From assembly GCA_030744095.1 (NCBI GenBank), contig JASLRF010000230.1, positions 1 through 16,280 on the forward strand: a stretch of 16,280 bases of DNA, in the 5' to 3' direction. The position numbers were made by a program, and so were the translations under genes. The notes beneath the pieces were generated by a model, which was given only the letters and a program-made list of their open reading frames with translations, ran no database searches and had not been told where the DNA came from. Positions 1 to 7,366 of the stretch are shown here, one piece after another. How positions within the stretch are numbered: position 1 is the stretch's first letter; each line of letters starts with the position of its first letter. The stretch is from Pirellulaceae bacterium (GTDB lineage: Bacteria; Planctomycetota; Planctomycetia; Pirellulales; Pirellulaceae).

Positions 1-1
1 C

Positions 2-508
2 ACGCACCCGCAGCGTGCATTGCATGTTGGCCTGAACTTGACGCCTAGCGCTGTGTTCTTCCTTTCTGACGGAAAATTCAACACACCGAAGCCGGTGGGG
101 TTCTTCGGCGGCGAGGCGTTGGACGCCAAAACCGTGGTGGAACGAACCAATCCTGGTAACATCCCGGTACATGCGATCGCATTCGAGGATCCGTCCAGCC
201 GCAAGAATATGAATGAGATTTCGAAAATGACCGGCGGCGATTTTCGCTATGTCCATAGGAGCGGGCGTACTACCGGAGCAAAGGTTGCAAGTGCCGGGCC
301 GCATGATCCGTTCACCGCGACGTCAGCAAAGATAGATCCACTCGCCGAGCAGAAAGCATCAAAATGGATGGGTTATGCTGACGACATGGAAGCCATTGAT
401 AACAAGCGGATGGCTAAGTATTACTACACGAAAGTAATGCGAGAATATCCCGATACGAATGCCGCCCAGGAAGCTCGGCGGCGGCAGGGCGAAAGCAAGG
501 GCAACTAG
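2..508 (+). CDS. VWA domain protein, C-terminal part (5' truncated by window edge)
   Basis: The reading frame is open from base 2 to the TAG at 506-508, so the gene begins left of the window; a TTG at 20 is only an internal codon. The first visible residues fit the late part of a von Willebrand factor A fold: an 'L..L.PSAVFFLSDGKF' stretch (the usual 'L.PD.IFFLTDGE' strand of planctomycete VWA proteins), followed by 'IPVHAIAFED' as the next strand and 'MNEISKMTGGDFRYV' as the closing helix. After the fold come about 50 residues rich in charged and helical residues, ending in a TPR-like segment ('AKYYYTKVMREYPDTNAAQEA'). The MIDAS DxSxS motif would lie upstream and is not visible. Function is not known; VWA proteins usually mediate protein-protein contacts outside the cytoplasm. 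The gene converges on the hydrolase gene ending at 623. Confidence 0.8.
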   Translation, partial: THPQRALHVGLNLTPSAVFFLSDGKFNTPKPVGFFGGEALDAKTVVERTNPGNIPVHAIAFEDPSSRKNMNEISKMTGGDFRYVHRSGRTTGAKVASAGPHDPFTATSAKIDPLAEQKASKWMGYADDMEAIDNKRMAKYYYTKVMREYPDTNAAQEARRRQGESKGN

Positions 509-546
509 CGTTGGCGGTGGCCAGCGAGGGCGTCATCTCTTCACAC

Positions 547-589
547 CTCTCCCGCAAGCAGACTTCTTCGCTTTGGAGGTTTGGGAGAG
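547..589. terminator. Possible bidirectional terminator between convergent genes
   Basis: In the 114-base gap between convergent genes, CTCTCCC (547-553) can pair with GGGAGAG (583-589) around a 29-base loop that itself contains short pairing segments (AAGC and GCTT). There is no clear T-run, so intrinsic termination is only a guess; it may equally be a dispersed intergenic repeat. Confidence 0.25.
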
Positions 590-622
590 AGTGCCGGAAG
601 GTTGCGGCGTGGCGCTGTCCAA

Positions 623-1471
623 CTATGCGTCAGGTGTCAATTCAAACCGTTCGCCCAATTCGAGCACAGAATAGCGTTGCCGGAGCGCACCAGCTGTTTT
701 CACAAACAAGTCGGGCGACGCCGTGTTGAACGTAAACATGTCATAGTGACAGGGGATCACGACGCCCGCTCCGATGTCGCGGGCTAGTTGTACGGCTTCG
801 TCACCCCAAAGATTGCCCGCGACCCGTCGTTCTGGTCCGCGACCGTTGATTGGCAAGATGGCTATATCGATCTGCCAACGGGCGAGTTGTTCCGCCATTC
901 CGTCGTAGCGCAACGTGTCGCCGCTGTGATAGATCGTCCAAGGACCGATCTGGAGGACATAACCCAAGAATCGGCAGCGTCCCCGCTCGTCACGCTCGAT
1001 GCTATCATGCGCCGCAGGGACCGCGTGGATCGTGATTCCCGCGGTCGAAATCGAATCGCCGGCGTCAATCTCTGTAAGGCGCGATGGTTCAACGGCCAGC
1101 CGATCAGCGGCAAACATCCGATTCGCCGCCGGGACGGCCAGGTCGACGGTTGGATTCACCTCCAGCAGTGCCGTCAGTGTCGGGCCATCCAAATGGTCCG
1201 TATGATTGTGGCTGGACGTGATCAGGTTGACAAAATTCAGGCTCCCGGGAGCGACAACCAATTCGCTCATCCGCACGTGCGGCTTGTCGGTGTTGGCGTA
1301 TTTTTCCGTCAGCGAGTCGGAAAGGTATGGATCGATCAACAAGTGACGATCTTGCCAATGGACCAGGAATCCGCTTTGCCCAAGCCACCACAGATGAAGC
1401 GTGTCTTGGTTATTCCGGGCGGCGTTGATATCGGCTAACAAAGCCTCATGCGCGAGGCGCGGCACGATCAT
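623..1471 (-). CDS. UlaG-like metallo-beta-lactamase-fold hydrolase
   Basis: A 282-residue MBL-fold protein of the UlaG type (COG2220). The metal-binding signature H-N-H-T-D-H is at residues 88-93, with further expected ligands at H155, D185 in 'HSGDT' and H242 in 'IPCHYDMF'. 'LLIDPYLSDSLTEKY' and 'NGRGPERRVAGNLWG' match the UlaG-like subgroup. E. coli UlaG is an L-ascorbate-6-phosphate lactonase; many relatives have unknown substrates, so a lactone or phosphate-ester hydrolase is the most that can be inferred. No signal peptide is seen, so it should be cytoplasmic. I chose the ATG at 1471 because it overlaps the TGA of the preceding gene (ATGA) and has a GGAGGT ribosome binding site 6 bases upstream. 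The frame stays open to 1564, but that extension lies wholly inside the preceding gene. Last gene of the four-gene operon. Confidence 0.88.
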   Translation of the reverse strand: MIVPRLAHEALLADINAARNNQDTLHLWWLGQSGFLVHWQDRHLLIDPYLSDSLTEKYANTDKPHVRMSELVVAPGSLNFVNLITSSHNHTDHLDGPTLTALLEVNPTVDLAVPAANRMFAADRLAVEPSRLTEIDAGDSISTAGITIHAVPAAHDSIERDERGRCRFLGYVLQIGPWTIYHSGDTLRYDGMAEQLARWQIDIAILPINGRGPERRVAGNLWGDEAVQLARDIGAGVVIPCHYDMFTFNTASPDLFVKTAGALRQRYSVLELGERFELTPDA

Positions 1472-2502
1472 AGACCCACCTCCGTGCGAACCAGTTGCAC
1501 ACCGGCGACCATGTTGGTCAACTTCTGTCGCGCTGCCCACCGGGCGGTTTGGCTGAGCCCACAATCGGGCGCAAACGACAACCGCTCGGCCGGCGCGTAC
1601 TGCAGCGATTCACGAACACGCGCCGCGACGTCCTCAGGCGTTTCAATGTAGTAGCTCTTGACGTCGATGATGCCCACGCAGACATCGGTTCGCTTGGCGA
1701 TCTGTTCGATAATTGCCAATTCGGCGTATTCGCGATTGGCCATTTCGACATGGATTTCGTCGACCTTCATCTCCAGAAAATCTGGAAACAGGGGCGCATA
1801 ACGACGAAGGCCAACGGCGTGCCCTTTGAAATTGCCGAAACAGAGATGCGTCGCCAAGCGACATCTTCCCACGATCGGCTCGACGGTCCGATTGAAAATG
1901 TCAACTAGCCGTTCGCGGTCCTCCTTGTACGCATAGCAGCTCATCGAAGGCTCGTCGACCGTCAGTTCCTGGCAACCGGCGTCGACCAGTTGCACGAGTT
2001 CTTCTCGAATGATCGGCAACAGCGCTTCTGTCAGTGCGAACCGGTCCGTGTATTGCGCATTGGGCAGCAAGCGACCGCTCATCGTGTATGGGCCTGGCAC
2101 GCTGGCTTTCAAAGTCCGCCCCTCTGGCGCCAACCGGCAGAGCCGTCGAAATTCAGCCACTGTTCCCAGACCATCGGGGGCGGTCAATTCGCCAACCACG
2201 TCGTGTTTGCCGCGTTGGTCGTGGGCAGGTGGTCCGAACCTGCGAGGCGAGGCCGTCTCGAGTTCAATGCCGCACAAGTGGCCGTAGAAAGAGAGGTTGA
2301 AATCGATTCGAGTTTGTTCGCCGTCCGTAATCACGTCCAACCCGGAGGCAACCTGATCTCCGATGGCAGCGGTGACCGCGTCGTCTTGCATTTCGGCGAT
2401 ATCCGCTGTGCCAAACTGATTCAAGTTGGCAGCTGCGAATTCCAGCCAACTTGGGAACGGGTAGCTGCCGATGACCGTCGTGCGTAGTGGGCGTGGTTGC
2501 AT
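1468..2502 (-). CDS. MetE-core-like (cobalamin-independent) methyltransferase
   Basis: A 344-residue protein matching the C-terminal catalytic barrel of cobalamin-independent methionine synthase (COG0620), lacking the N-terminal barrel of the roughly 750-residue MetE. The zinc site is intact: H219 and C221 in 'THLCFGNF', E253 in 'HVEMANRE', and C314 in 'APDCGLSQTAR'. 'TTVIGSYPFP' at the N terminus and 'GLDVITDGE' at 54-62 are further family signatures. It probably moves a methyl group to a thiol such as homocysteine; the donor is unknown, since single-barrel members often do not use methyltetrahydrofolate polyglutamate. ATG 2502 is chosen because the conserved region begins a few residues later and it lies 19 bases after the preceding stop; the frame is open to 2616 but that would overlap the SIS gene. 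It shares an ATGA overlap with the next gene, so the two are probably coupled. Confidence 0.88.
   Translation of the reverse strand: MQPRPLRTTVIGSYPFPSWLEFAAANLNQFGTADIAEMQDDAVTAAIGDQVASGLDVITDGEQTRIDFNLSFYGHLCGIELETASPRRFGPPAHDQRGKHDVVGELTAPDGLGTVAEFRRLCRLAPEGRTLKASVPGPYTMSGRLLPNAQYTDRFALTEALLPIIREELVQLVDAGCQELTVDEPSMSCYAYKEDRERLVDIFNRTVEPIVGRCRLATHLCFGNFKGHAVGLRRYAPLFPDFLEMKVDEIHVEMANREYAELAIIEQIAKRTDVCVGIIDVKSYYIETPEDVAARVRESLQYAPAERLSFAPDCGLSQTARWAARQKLTNMVAGVQLVRTEVGL
1478..1483 (-). promoter_or_regulatory. Ribosome binding site of the UlaG-like gene
   Basis: Minus-strand GGAGGT lies 6 bases before the ATG at 1471 and inside the end of the upstream gene. It fixes the start and, with the ATGA stop-start overlap, suggests translational coupling. 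Confidence 0.8.
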
Positions 2503-2521
2503 AATGATCGCTCTTGGTTTT

Positions 2522-3340
2522 CTAGATTGGATCGCGGTCGTTGGAGGCGTTGGCTTGTCCGATTTCTTCGTAAAGTCTGGCGACACGGCGGGCGTGTTCG
2601 TCGTACGCACTTTCAAACAGCTCGGTGGCCCGATCGGTTCCGATAACGCAGGCAGCTGTCAGGACGCGAGGCGGTTGTTCGGCGGCCACCAAACGTGACG
2701 CCACTTCGGCCTTGATCGCGTTGATCAACATACATCCGCCCACGGTCGAACCGGGAGCGACCGGCGTATCCAGGCCGGGTAGCGTGACCATCGCGTCACC
2801 GCTAGGTGCGCCAGTGTCCAAAACGAGATCCGCGCAGTCGGTCAGTTTGATCCCTCCAGGGTGTTTGCTGGCGCTGGCGAGGCAATGTTCCTCGCTGACG
2901 ATCGCCACGACCTTGATTCCACGTTGCTGAAACTGCTGGGCCATTTCGATTGGAACGATATTGCAACCGCTGGACGAAACGACCAGCGCCGTATCGTCGG
3001 ACGATGTGTCGAAGTTACGCAAGATCCGGGCTGCCAAACCGGATGTATTTTCCAAGAACATCGCCTGTCGCTGGCCGTTGGCACCGACCACGTTGTTGTG
3101 AAACGTCAGCGACAGTTCCACAATCGGATTGAAGCCGGGGAAGGAACCGTATCGCGGCCACATTTCTTCGACCAAAATCCGACTGTGTCCGGCACCAAAC
3201 AGATGGACAACGCGGCCCGCCACAATCGAACCAGCAAACCAGGTTGCGGCGATCGCGATCTTTGACTGCTGTTTGGCCGCGTTATCGACGAGATCGCGGC
3301 ATCGCTGCAAGTAGATCTGGGCCGCGTCTGATTCAGGCAT
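2522..3340 (-). CDS. SIS-domain sugar-phosphate isomerase/binding protein (UPF0309-like)
   Basis: A 272-residue SIS-domain protein. The first phosphosugar-binding loop is 'HLFGAGHSRILVEEMWPRYG' at about 46-65; the second is 'LVVSSSGCNIVPIEMA' at about 119-134, with the Ser/Gly-rich turn that binds the sugar phosphate. 'APGSTVGGCMLINAI' near 196-210 is typical of the UPF0309 subgroup, which is often annotated 'sugar isomerase domain-containing protein'. Members with known roles isomerise or sense phosphosugars; this substrate is unknown. The protein has no signal peptide and should be cytoplasmic. It starts 21 bases after the dehydrogenase stop and ends 19 bases before the methyltransferase start, so it belongs to the same transcript. 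Family assignment is firm, catalytic role is inferred. Confidence 0.87.
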   Translation of the reverse strand: MPESDAAQIYLQRCRDLVDNAAKQQSKIAIAATWFAGSIVAGRVVHLFGAGHSRILVEEMWPRYGSFPGFNPIVELSLTFHNNVVGANGQRQAMFLENTSGLAARILRNFDTSSDDTALVVSSSGCNIVPIEMAQQFQQRGIKVVAIVSEEHCLASASKHPGGIKLTDCADLVLDTGAPSGDAMVTLPGLDTPVAPGSTVGGCMLINAIKAEVASRLVAAEQPPRVLTAACVIGTDRATELFESAYDEHARRVARLYEEIGQANASNDRDPI

Positions 3341-3361
3341 TGCTTGCGTCTCGTTGGTGAT

Positions 3362-4195
3362 TCAGGTGGCATCTGTGGCGGCGTCGGATGTAGGCTCGTA
3401 TTGCCCTTCGGTCAGCGACCAACTACCGTCAATCCTTAGCACTTGCCCGGTCACGAATCGTGCTTCATCCGACAAGAAGAACACGACGGCATCATCGACA
3501 TCGGCGGGAACGCCAATCCGACCTCCATCCAGGGGTTGTTTGGTGGCGACGTATCGCATGATGGCATCATCTTCGGTAGCCCGCTTGGCCAGCGGTGTGT
3601 CGACCAGCGCCGGCGCGATCACGTTGAGTCGAATGTCCTGTGATGCATAAAAAGCCGCCGCCGCCTTGGTCATGCCGATGGTCGCGGCCTTGCTTGTGGC
3701 ATAGGCATGCGTCGCAAAGAAACGTGGCGACGGCGAATCAGCCAGCACTGACGCCATGTTGACGACACTGCCGCCGGTGCCTTGTCGCAAGAACTGTTGG
3801 ATCGCGGCGCGATTCGAATAGAATACCGAATCCAGATTCAAACGCATCGTGTGGTCCCAACCCTGGTCGCTCAATTGATCGAGCGGCCCATCTCCTTGCC
3901 GACGACCGCTCCCGCCAGCAACGTGGTAGAGACCGTGAAATCCGCCAAAGGTGGCCACCGCTTCCTGAATCGCGACTGTGGCTGTTTGCGGGTCGCAGGC
4001 GTCTCCCGCGATCGCCAGGGATTGTTTTCCCAGATCGGCAGCGGCTGCGGCGCATCTTTTTTTATCGCGCCCTACGATCACCGTGGCGGCACCGGCGCGA
4101 ACGCAGGCCTGGGCGGCCGAAAGCCCCAACCCGGACGTTCCGCCTACAATAACAACGACTTTTCCCTGCAACCGGTCAGTATTCACATGACTCAT
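3362..4195 (-). CDS. SDR-family NAD(P)-dependent oxidoreductase
   Basis: A 277-residue classical short-chain dehydrogenase/reductase. The cofactor-binding turn is GGTSGLG at 18-24. 'HVAGGSG' near 91-97 replaces the usual NNAG. The catalytic set is N120, S149 ('NMASV'), Y165 and K169 ('YATSK'). A C-terminal 'FVTGQVLRIDGSWS' matches the usual 'ITGQ.l.vDGG' closing region. The substrate is unknown; hydroxyl-to-keto oxidation of a sugar or similar alcohol would fit the SIS and UlaG-like neighbours. ATG 4195 is preferred because the SDR fold begins about 10 residues later; an extension to 4291 is open but adds an unconserved 32-residue tail. First gene of the four-gene minus-strand operon, with 166 bases separating it from the desaturase stop. 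No strong Shine-Dalgarno site is visible. Confidence 0.88.
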   Translation of the reverse strand: MSHVNTDRLQGKVVVIVGGTSGLGLSAAQACVRAGAATVIVGRDKKRCAAAAADLGKQSLAIAGDACDPQTATVAIQEAVATFGGFHGLYHVAGGSGRRQGDGPLDQLSDQGWDHTMRLNLDSVFYSNRAAIQQFLRQGTGGSVVNMASVLADSPSPRFFATHAYATSKAATIGMTKAAAAFYASQDIRLNVIAPALVDTPLAKRATEDDAIMRYVATKQPLDGGRIGVPADVDDAVVFFLSDEARFVTGQVLRIDGSWSLTEGQYEPTSDAATDAT

Positions 4196-4211
4196 TCTCA
4201 GGCAGTAGTTC

Positions 4212-4226
4212 GGCCCGTCAAGGGCC
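4212..4226. other. Small hairpin between the desaturase and SDR genes
   Basis: GGCCC (4212-4216) and GGGCC (4222-4226) form a 5-bp GC stem with a 5-base loop, just before the SDR start and after the desaturase stop on the minus strand. No T-run follows on that strand, so a terminator or leader hairpin is only possible. Confidence 0.25.
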
Positions 4227-4361
4227 ACTGAGGCATGGAGCCCCGGCGACACAGACGTGATGACCGATTTGCACGGCCTGCGAGGAGCCAACGGACGACT
4301 CGGAAGGTGTTCCTATCGAATCGTTCGTGCGTTCAATCGTTCACTTCGTATCCGAGATTAC

Positions 4362-5393
4362 TCAAGCGGCGCGACGCATCTCTTTCTTGGCCAACTTGTC
4401 TTCCACCGAACACTGAGCGTCCTTGGTTGGCAGGATCACCGGCGAGGCACACAAGCGTTTGCTGTGAATTCGCACCGGCACGACATCATAGGCCAGCCCC
4501 AGCGAATGGAAGAGACGAATGAACAGGAATGTCGCATCGAATTCCCACCACTTGTGGCCGGCGGAGGCAGCGTTCTGGTCGGCATGATGGTTGTTGTGCC
4601 ATCCTTCACCGTTGGCAACGACTGAGACAAACCAACTGTTGCGGCTGCTGTCCGACGTTTCGTAATTGCGATAGCCCATCAGATGCGTAAATGAGTTGAC
4701 CGACCACGTGGCATGCCAGACGCAGACCGTGCGGACCAGCACGCCCCACACCAGCAGGCTCGCACCGAACTGCAATCCAGCCATTGCCGAACCGCCCGGC
4801 TCGAGCCAACCGACTGCGAAACCTGTAGCGAAAAAGGCGACTGCGTGCCAGGCGTAAACGTAAAGCCACGTGCCGCCGCGCTCGAGCCACAAATAGTATC
4901 GATCGCGAATCATGTCCGGGGCGTATTTGTCGTAGGTCAAAACCCAACTGCGTTTCAAGTCTTCGGTCAACGCCCACTCAAAATGTGCCCAGAGAAAGCC
5001 GACTAGTGGCGTGTGCGGATCATCTTCCTCGTCGGAGTATTGATGATAAATGCGATGCAGCGCGATCCAACGGCCCGGTGGGCCCTGCAGACAGCAAACA
5101 CCTAGCGTGGAAAGCAAGTACTCGAACCACCTCGGGCATTTAAAACTACGGTGCGAAAGCAAGCGATGAAAACAGAGGTTGATGCCCAGCACGCCGAACG
5201 CGTAGTAGCCCACCGCGACCAAAGCAACCCCTGTCCAACTAAACAGCCAGGGCACGAAAGCCAGCAGCGCCAGCAAATGAACGCCACCGACGATGAAAGC
5301 TCGCGACCAGACGATCTTCGCGCGGCCAGATTTGATGGGCGATTCGAATTTCTTCGCGTCATTCGTGGCAGCGAGCACGTCAGAATGATTCAT
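4362..5393 (-). CDS. Membrane acyl-CoA/fatty acid desaturase (delta-9 type)
   Basis: A 343-residue integral membrane di-metal desaturase. Hydrophobic segments lie at about 31-75 and 176-225, as expected for four membrane helices. Histidine box I is H76-RLLS-H81; box II is 'HRIYHQYSD' at 113-121; N233 and H237 lie in 'NSFTHLMG'; box III is H266-NN-H269-H270 in 'NGEGWHNNHH'. The enzyme should introduce a double bond into a saturated acyl chain at the membrane, using electrons from a ferredoxin or cytochrome-type donor not seen here. Box II is unusual: Y116 stands where the family normally has a metal-binding His. Everything else, including the DPH.P motif, looks intact. The ATG at 5393 has no clear Shine-Dalgarno site. 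A candidate promoter lies about 85 bases upstream. It is the only gene between the operon to its left and the divergent region to its right. Confidence 0.92.
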   Translation of the reverse strand: MNHSDVLAATNDAKKFESPIKSGRAKIVWSRAFIVGGVHLLALLAFVPWLFSWTGVALVAVGYYAFGVLGINLCFHRLLSHRSFKCPRWFEYLLSTLGVCCLQGPPGRWIALHRIYHQYSDEEDDPHTPLVGFLWAHFEWALTEDLKRSWVLTYDKYAPDMIRDRYYLWLERGGTWLYVYAWHAVAFFATGFAVGWLEPGGSAMAGLQFGASLLVWGVLVRTVCVWHATWSVNSFTHLMGYRNYETSDSSRNSWFVSVVANGEGWHNNHHADQNAASAGHKWWEFDATFLFIRLFHSLGLAYDVVPVRIHSKRLCASPVILPTKDAQCSVEDKLAKKEMRRAA

Positions 5394-5477
5394 TGGGTGG
5401 TCCGGTCGAAGATGTACATGGCGTGACGTCAGAGTGAGGATCGAACGGATGCCGTTGCGTTCAGTCCTGCTCGTTTT

Positions 5478-5506
5478 GAGATAGTAGAAGTCTTGGCGCG
5501 TGTCAA
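5478..5506 (-). promoter_or_regulatory. Candidate sigma70 promoter of the desaturase gene
   Basis: On the minus strand a perfect -35 TTGACA (5506-5501) is followed after 17 bases by TATCTC (5483-5478), a 3-of-6 match to the -10 consensus. Transcription would start near 5471 and give a leader of about 78 bases. The -35 and spacing are strong, the -10 is weak. Confidence 0.45.
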
Positions 5507-5835
5507 GGTTGGATGGATTCTAGCCGGTAGAACCCGATCGGACCTTTTGTTGTTTGAATCGCAATCACCGGTGTTTCTGCTCCAATCAGATGAGACACGA
5601 TCGCCTCAAATCGATGCCGCCTCGCGATCTCTGGCTGCCGGCGTCATCAGCAGGACCGGGGGGCTCGCGGTTTTTACTCGGGTCTTGCCTCCGGTTATAT
5701 CGATCCGCGCACCGAATTTCACACCAACACAGGACGCCCCGCAATGTTGGTACCGGAAGGCCGCGTGATGGACGAGCTTTTTGCCTGACCTTCGAGTTTT
5801 GGGTCAAAGTACGGGTCTTGAAGCTGCGTGCTTTT

Positions 5836-5854
5836 CCTAACCCAACGCGTTAGG
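5836..5854. repeat. Palindromic hairpin CCTAAC-N7-GTTAGG
   Basis: CCTAAC (5836-5841) and GTTAGG (5849-5854) form a perfect 6-bp stem with a 7-base loop; the 8-base palindrome AACGCGTT overlaps its right side. It lies upstream of the oxidoreductase operon and may be an operator, a leader hairpin or a dispersed repeat. Confidence 0.4.
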
Positions 5855-6011
5855 TCCGCCCGGTGAACAACTGTTATTGATACGCCAGTCGTGAGAGAGG
5901 AAAATACTGTCTTGCAGGTCAATATTAGGCGTGACGACAGGACGGTGCGTTCTTAAGCTATGATGCAGCGATCGGTCTTACACAAACCGAAGTTTTGATA
6001 CCAAGTCGTGC

Positions 6012-6018
6012 GGAGGAG
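6012..6018 (+). promoter_or_regulatory. Strong ribosome binding site of the oxidoreductase gene
   Basis: GGAGGAG lies 10 bases before the ATG at 6029, separated by a T/A-rich spacer. It is the strongest Shine-Dalgarno site of the plus-strand operon and fixes the start of its first gene. Confidence 0.8.
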
Positions 6019-6028
6019 TTTTTAAAAA

Positions 6029-7351
6029 ATGTCCGATCAGAATACGAGTCGTCGAGGGTTTCTGGCATCTTCACTGATTGGCGGTGGTCTGATTGGTGGT
6101 AGGCTGCTGACCGGCGGAGGGAGTTTTCCTGCCGCAACTGCGCAAGACAAACCACGAAGCAAGGTCGAACGTCTGGGCGTCGGCGCAATCGGCCTCCGCT
6201 ACCAAGGCAGCGTGGTCGCGCATAAGGCGCAGATGTACGGTGACATCGTGGCCGTGTGTGACGTGGACAAGAACGTCCGAGATCCGGCGAAAGCTGCGTT
6301 TGGAAGTACGCCCCGCGACTTTGAAGACTATCGTGACCTCCTGAAACAGAAGAACGTCGATGTCGTGACGATTGGGACACCTGATCACTGGCACACCAAG
6401 ATGGTGATCGATGCCTGTCGCGCAGGCAAAGATGTTTACTGCGAAAAGCCGTTAACGCTGACCATTGACGAAGGCAAGCTGTTGACCAAGGTCGTCAATG
6501 AGACCGGTCGCGTCGTCCAAGTTGGATCGTGGCAGCGGAGTGACCAGCGGTTTCGTCTGGCGATCGAGATGGTTCGCCAAGGACGGATTGGCAAGCTCCA
6601 GCGCGTCGACGTCGTGCTCGGCAAAAACAAGACCGGAGGCCCCTTCGCACCGCGACCTGTTCCGGGCAATTTCAACTGGGACATGTGGCAAGGGCAGACG
6701 CCCGATGTGCCGTATATCGAAGAGCGTTCGCACTATACCTTCCGGTGGTGGTATGAGTATTCCGGCGGGCAGATGACAGACTGGGGCGCACATCACCTTG
6801 ACATCGCACAGTGGGGAATCAATAGCTTGCCGGTCGAGATCGATGGACAGGCGAAATACCCAAACGTCAGGAACGGCTTCAACGTGGCGCTCGACTATGG
6901 CGTTGTGTATCGCTACGCCAACGGGGTCACGATGACGGTAAGCGACACAGGTCGCAACGGGATCATGTTCACGGGAGACGAGGGTCGTATCTTTGTGAAC
7001 CGAGGTACGGTCGAAGGCAAGCCGGTGGAAGATCTGGCCAGCGACCCACTGCCGCGCGATAGATTCAATATCTACGACTTCGACAACGTCCATCGCCCCG
7101 AGCGTGCCGGTAAGCTGGACGCAATCGTGAATCACATGGGTAACTTCTTTGATTGCGTCGAAGCCCGCCGTACGCCGATTTCGGACATCGAAAGTCAGCA
7201 CCGTAGCGTCAGTACGTGTCATCTGGGCAATATCTCGATGCGCGTCGGTCGCAAGCTAACCTGGGATCCTGAAGCGGAAGAATTTGTCGGCGACGCTCAA
7301 GCCAATCAGTTTCTGAGCCGCGAACAGCGCTCCGGCTACGAAGTCGTCTAA
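6029..7351 (+). CDS. Tat-exported Gfo/Idh/MocA-family oxidoreductase
   Basis: A 440-residue NAD(P)-dependent sugar or polyol dehydrogenase-like protein. The N terminus carries a twin-arginine signal: SRRGFLAS at 7-14, a Gly/Leu hydrophobic stretch to about 30, and an 'AATAQ' cleavage-like site near 35-39. The Rossmann domain runs from about 48 ('LGVGAIGLRYQG') to about 165, with the family motif EKPL at 139-142 holding the catalytic Lys140. The C-terminal alpha/beta domain contains 'GGQMTDWGAHHLDIAQWG' at about 246-263, with histidines usual for the active site. Substrate unknown; family members oxidise or epimerise sugars and inositols, and secreted planctomycete members are often next to isomerase-like proteins, as here. 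Export through Tat would allow the cofactor to be loaded before transport. First gene of the operon; the next gene follows after 15 bases. Confidence 0.92.
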   Translation: MSDQNTSRRGFLASSLIGGGLIGGRLLTGGGSFPAATAQDKPRSKVERLGVGAIGLRYQGSVVAHKAQMYGDIVAVCDVDKNVRDPAKAAFGSTPRDFEDYRDLLKQKNVDVVTIGTPDHWHTKMVIDACRAGKDVYCEKPLTLTIDEGKLLTKVVNETGRVVQVGSWQRSDQRFRLAIEMVRQGRIGKLQRVDVVLGKNKTGGPFAPRPVPGNFNWDMWQGQTPDVPYIEERSHYTFRWWYEYSGGQMTDWGAHHLDIAQWGINSLPVEIDGQAKYPNVRNGFNVALDYGVVYRYANGVTMTVSDTGRNGIMFTGDEGRIFVNRGTVEGKPVEDLASDPLPRDRFNIYDFDNVHRPERAGKLDAIVNHMGNFFDCVEARRTPISDIESQHRSVSTCHLGNISMRVGRKLTWDPEAEEFVGDAQANQFLSREQRSGYEVV

Positions 7352-7366
7352 AGATAGGTACTGCCG

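Larger units (their letters stand above)
5507..6028. other. Divergent intergenic region, no confident gene
   Basis: With the 5394-5506 stretch this makes a 635-base gap between the divergent desaturase and oxidoreductase genes. I see no gene I can support. Frames on the plus strand at 5493-5768 and 5554-5853 match nothing I recognise. A third plus-strand frame at about 5663-5788 is open up to a TGA and its translation looks protein-like, but it has no good start. A hairpin (5836-5854) and a further weak one (TCGGT 5972-5976 with ACCGA 5986-5990) lie in the half nearer to the operon. A weak promoter-like pair TTGATA (5877-5882) and GAAAAT (5900-5905), 17 bases apart, points toward the plus-strand operon. 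Confidence 0.5.

Noticed and set aside
1472..1564. Longer N terminus for the UlaG-like hydrolase
   Set aside because: It is inside the methyltransferase gene and unconserved in character; the GGAGGT site and ATGA overlap support the start at 1471.
5493..5853. Plus-strand frames of 91 and 99 codons in the divergent region
   Set aside because: No ribosome binding site, no recognisable domain, and the first overlaps the likely desaturase promoter; not enough to call genes.
6452..7222. Minus-strand open frame of 256 codons opposite the Gfo/Idh/MocA gene
   Set aside because: The plus strand encodes a full oxidoreductase with EKPL and GAHHLD motifs; the antisense product resembles nothing recognisable.
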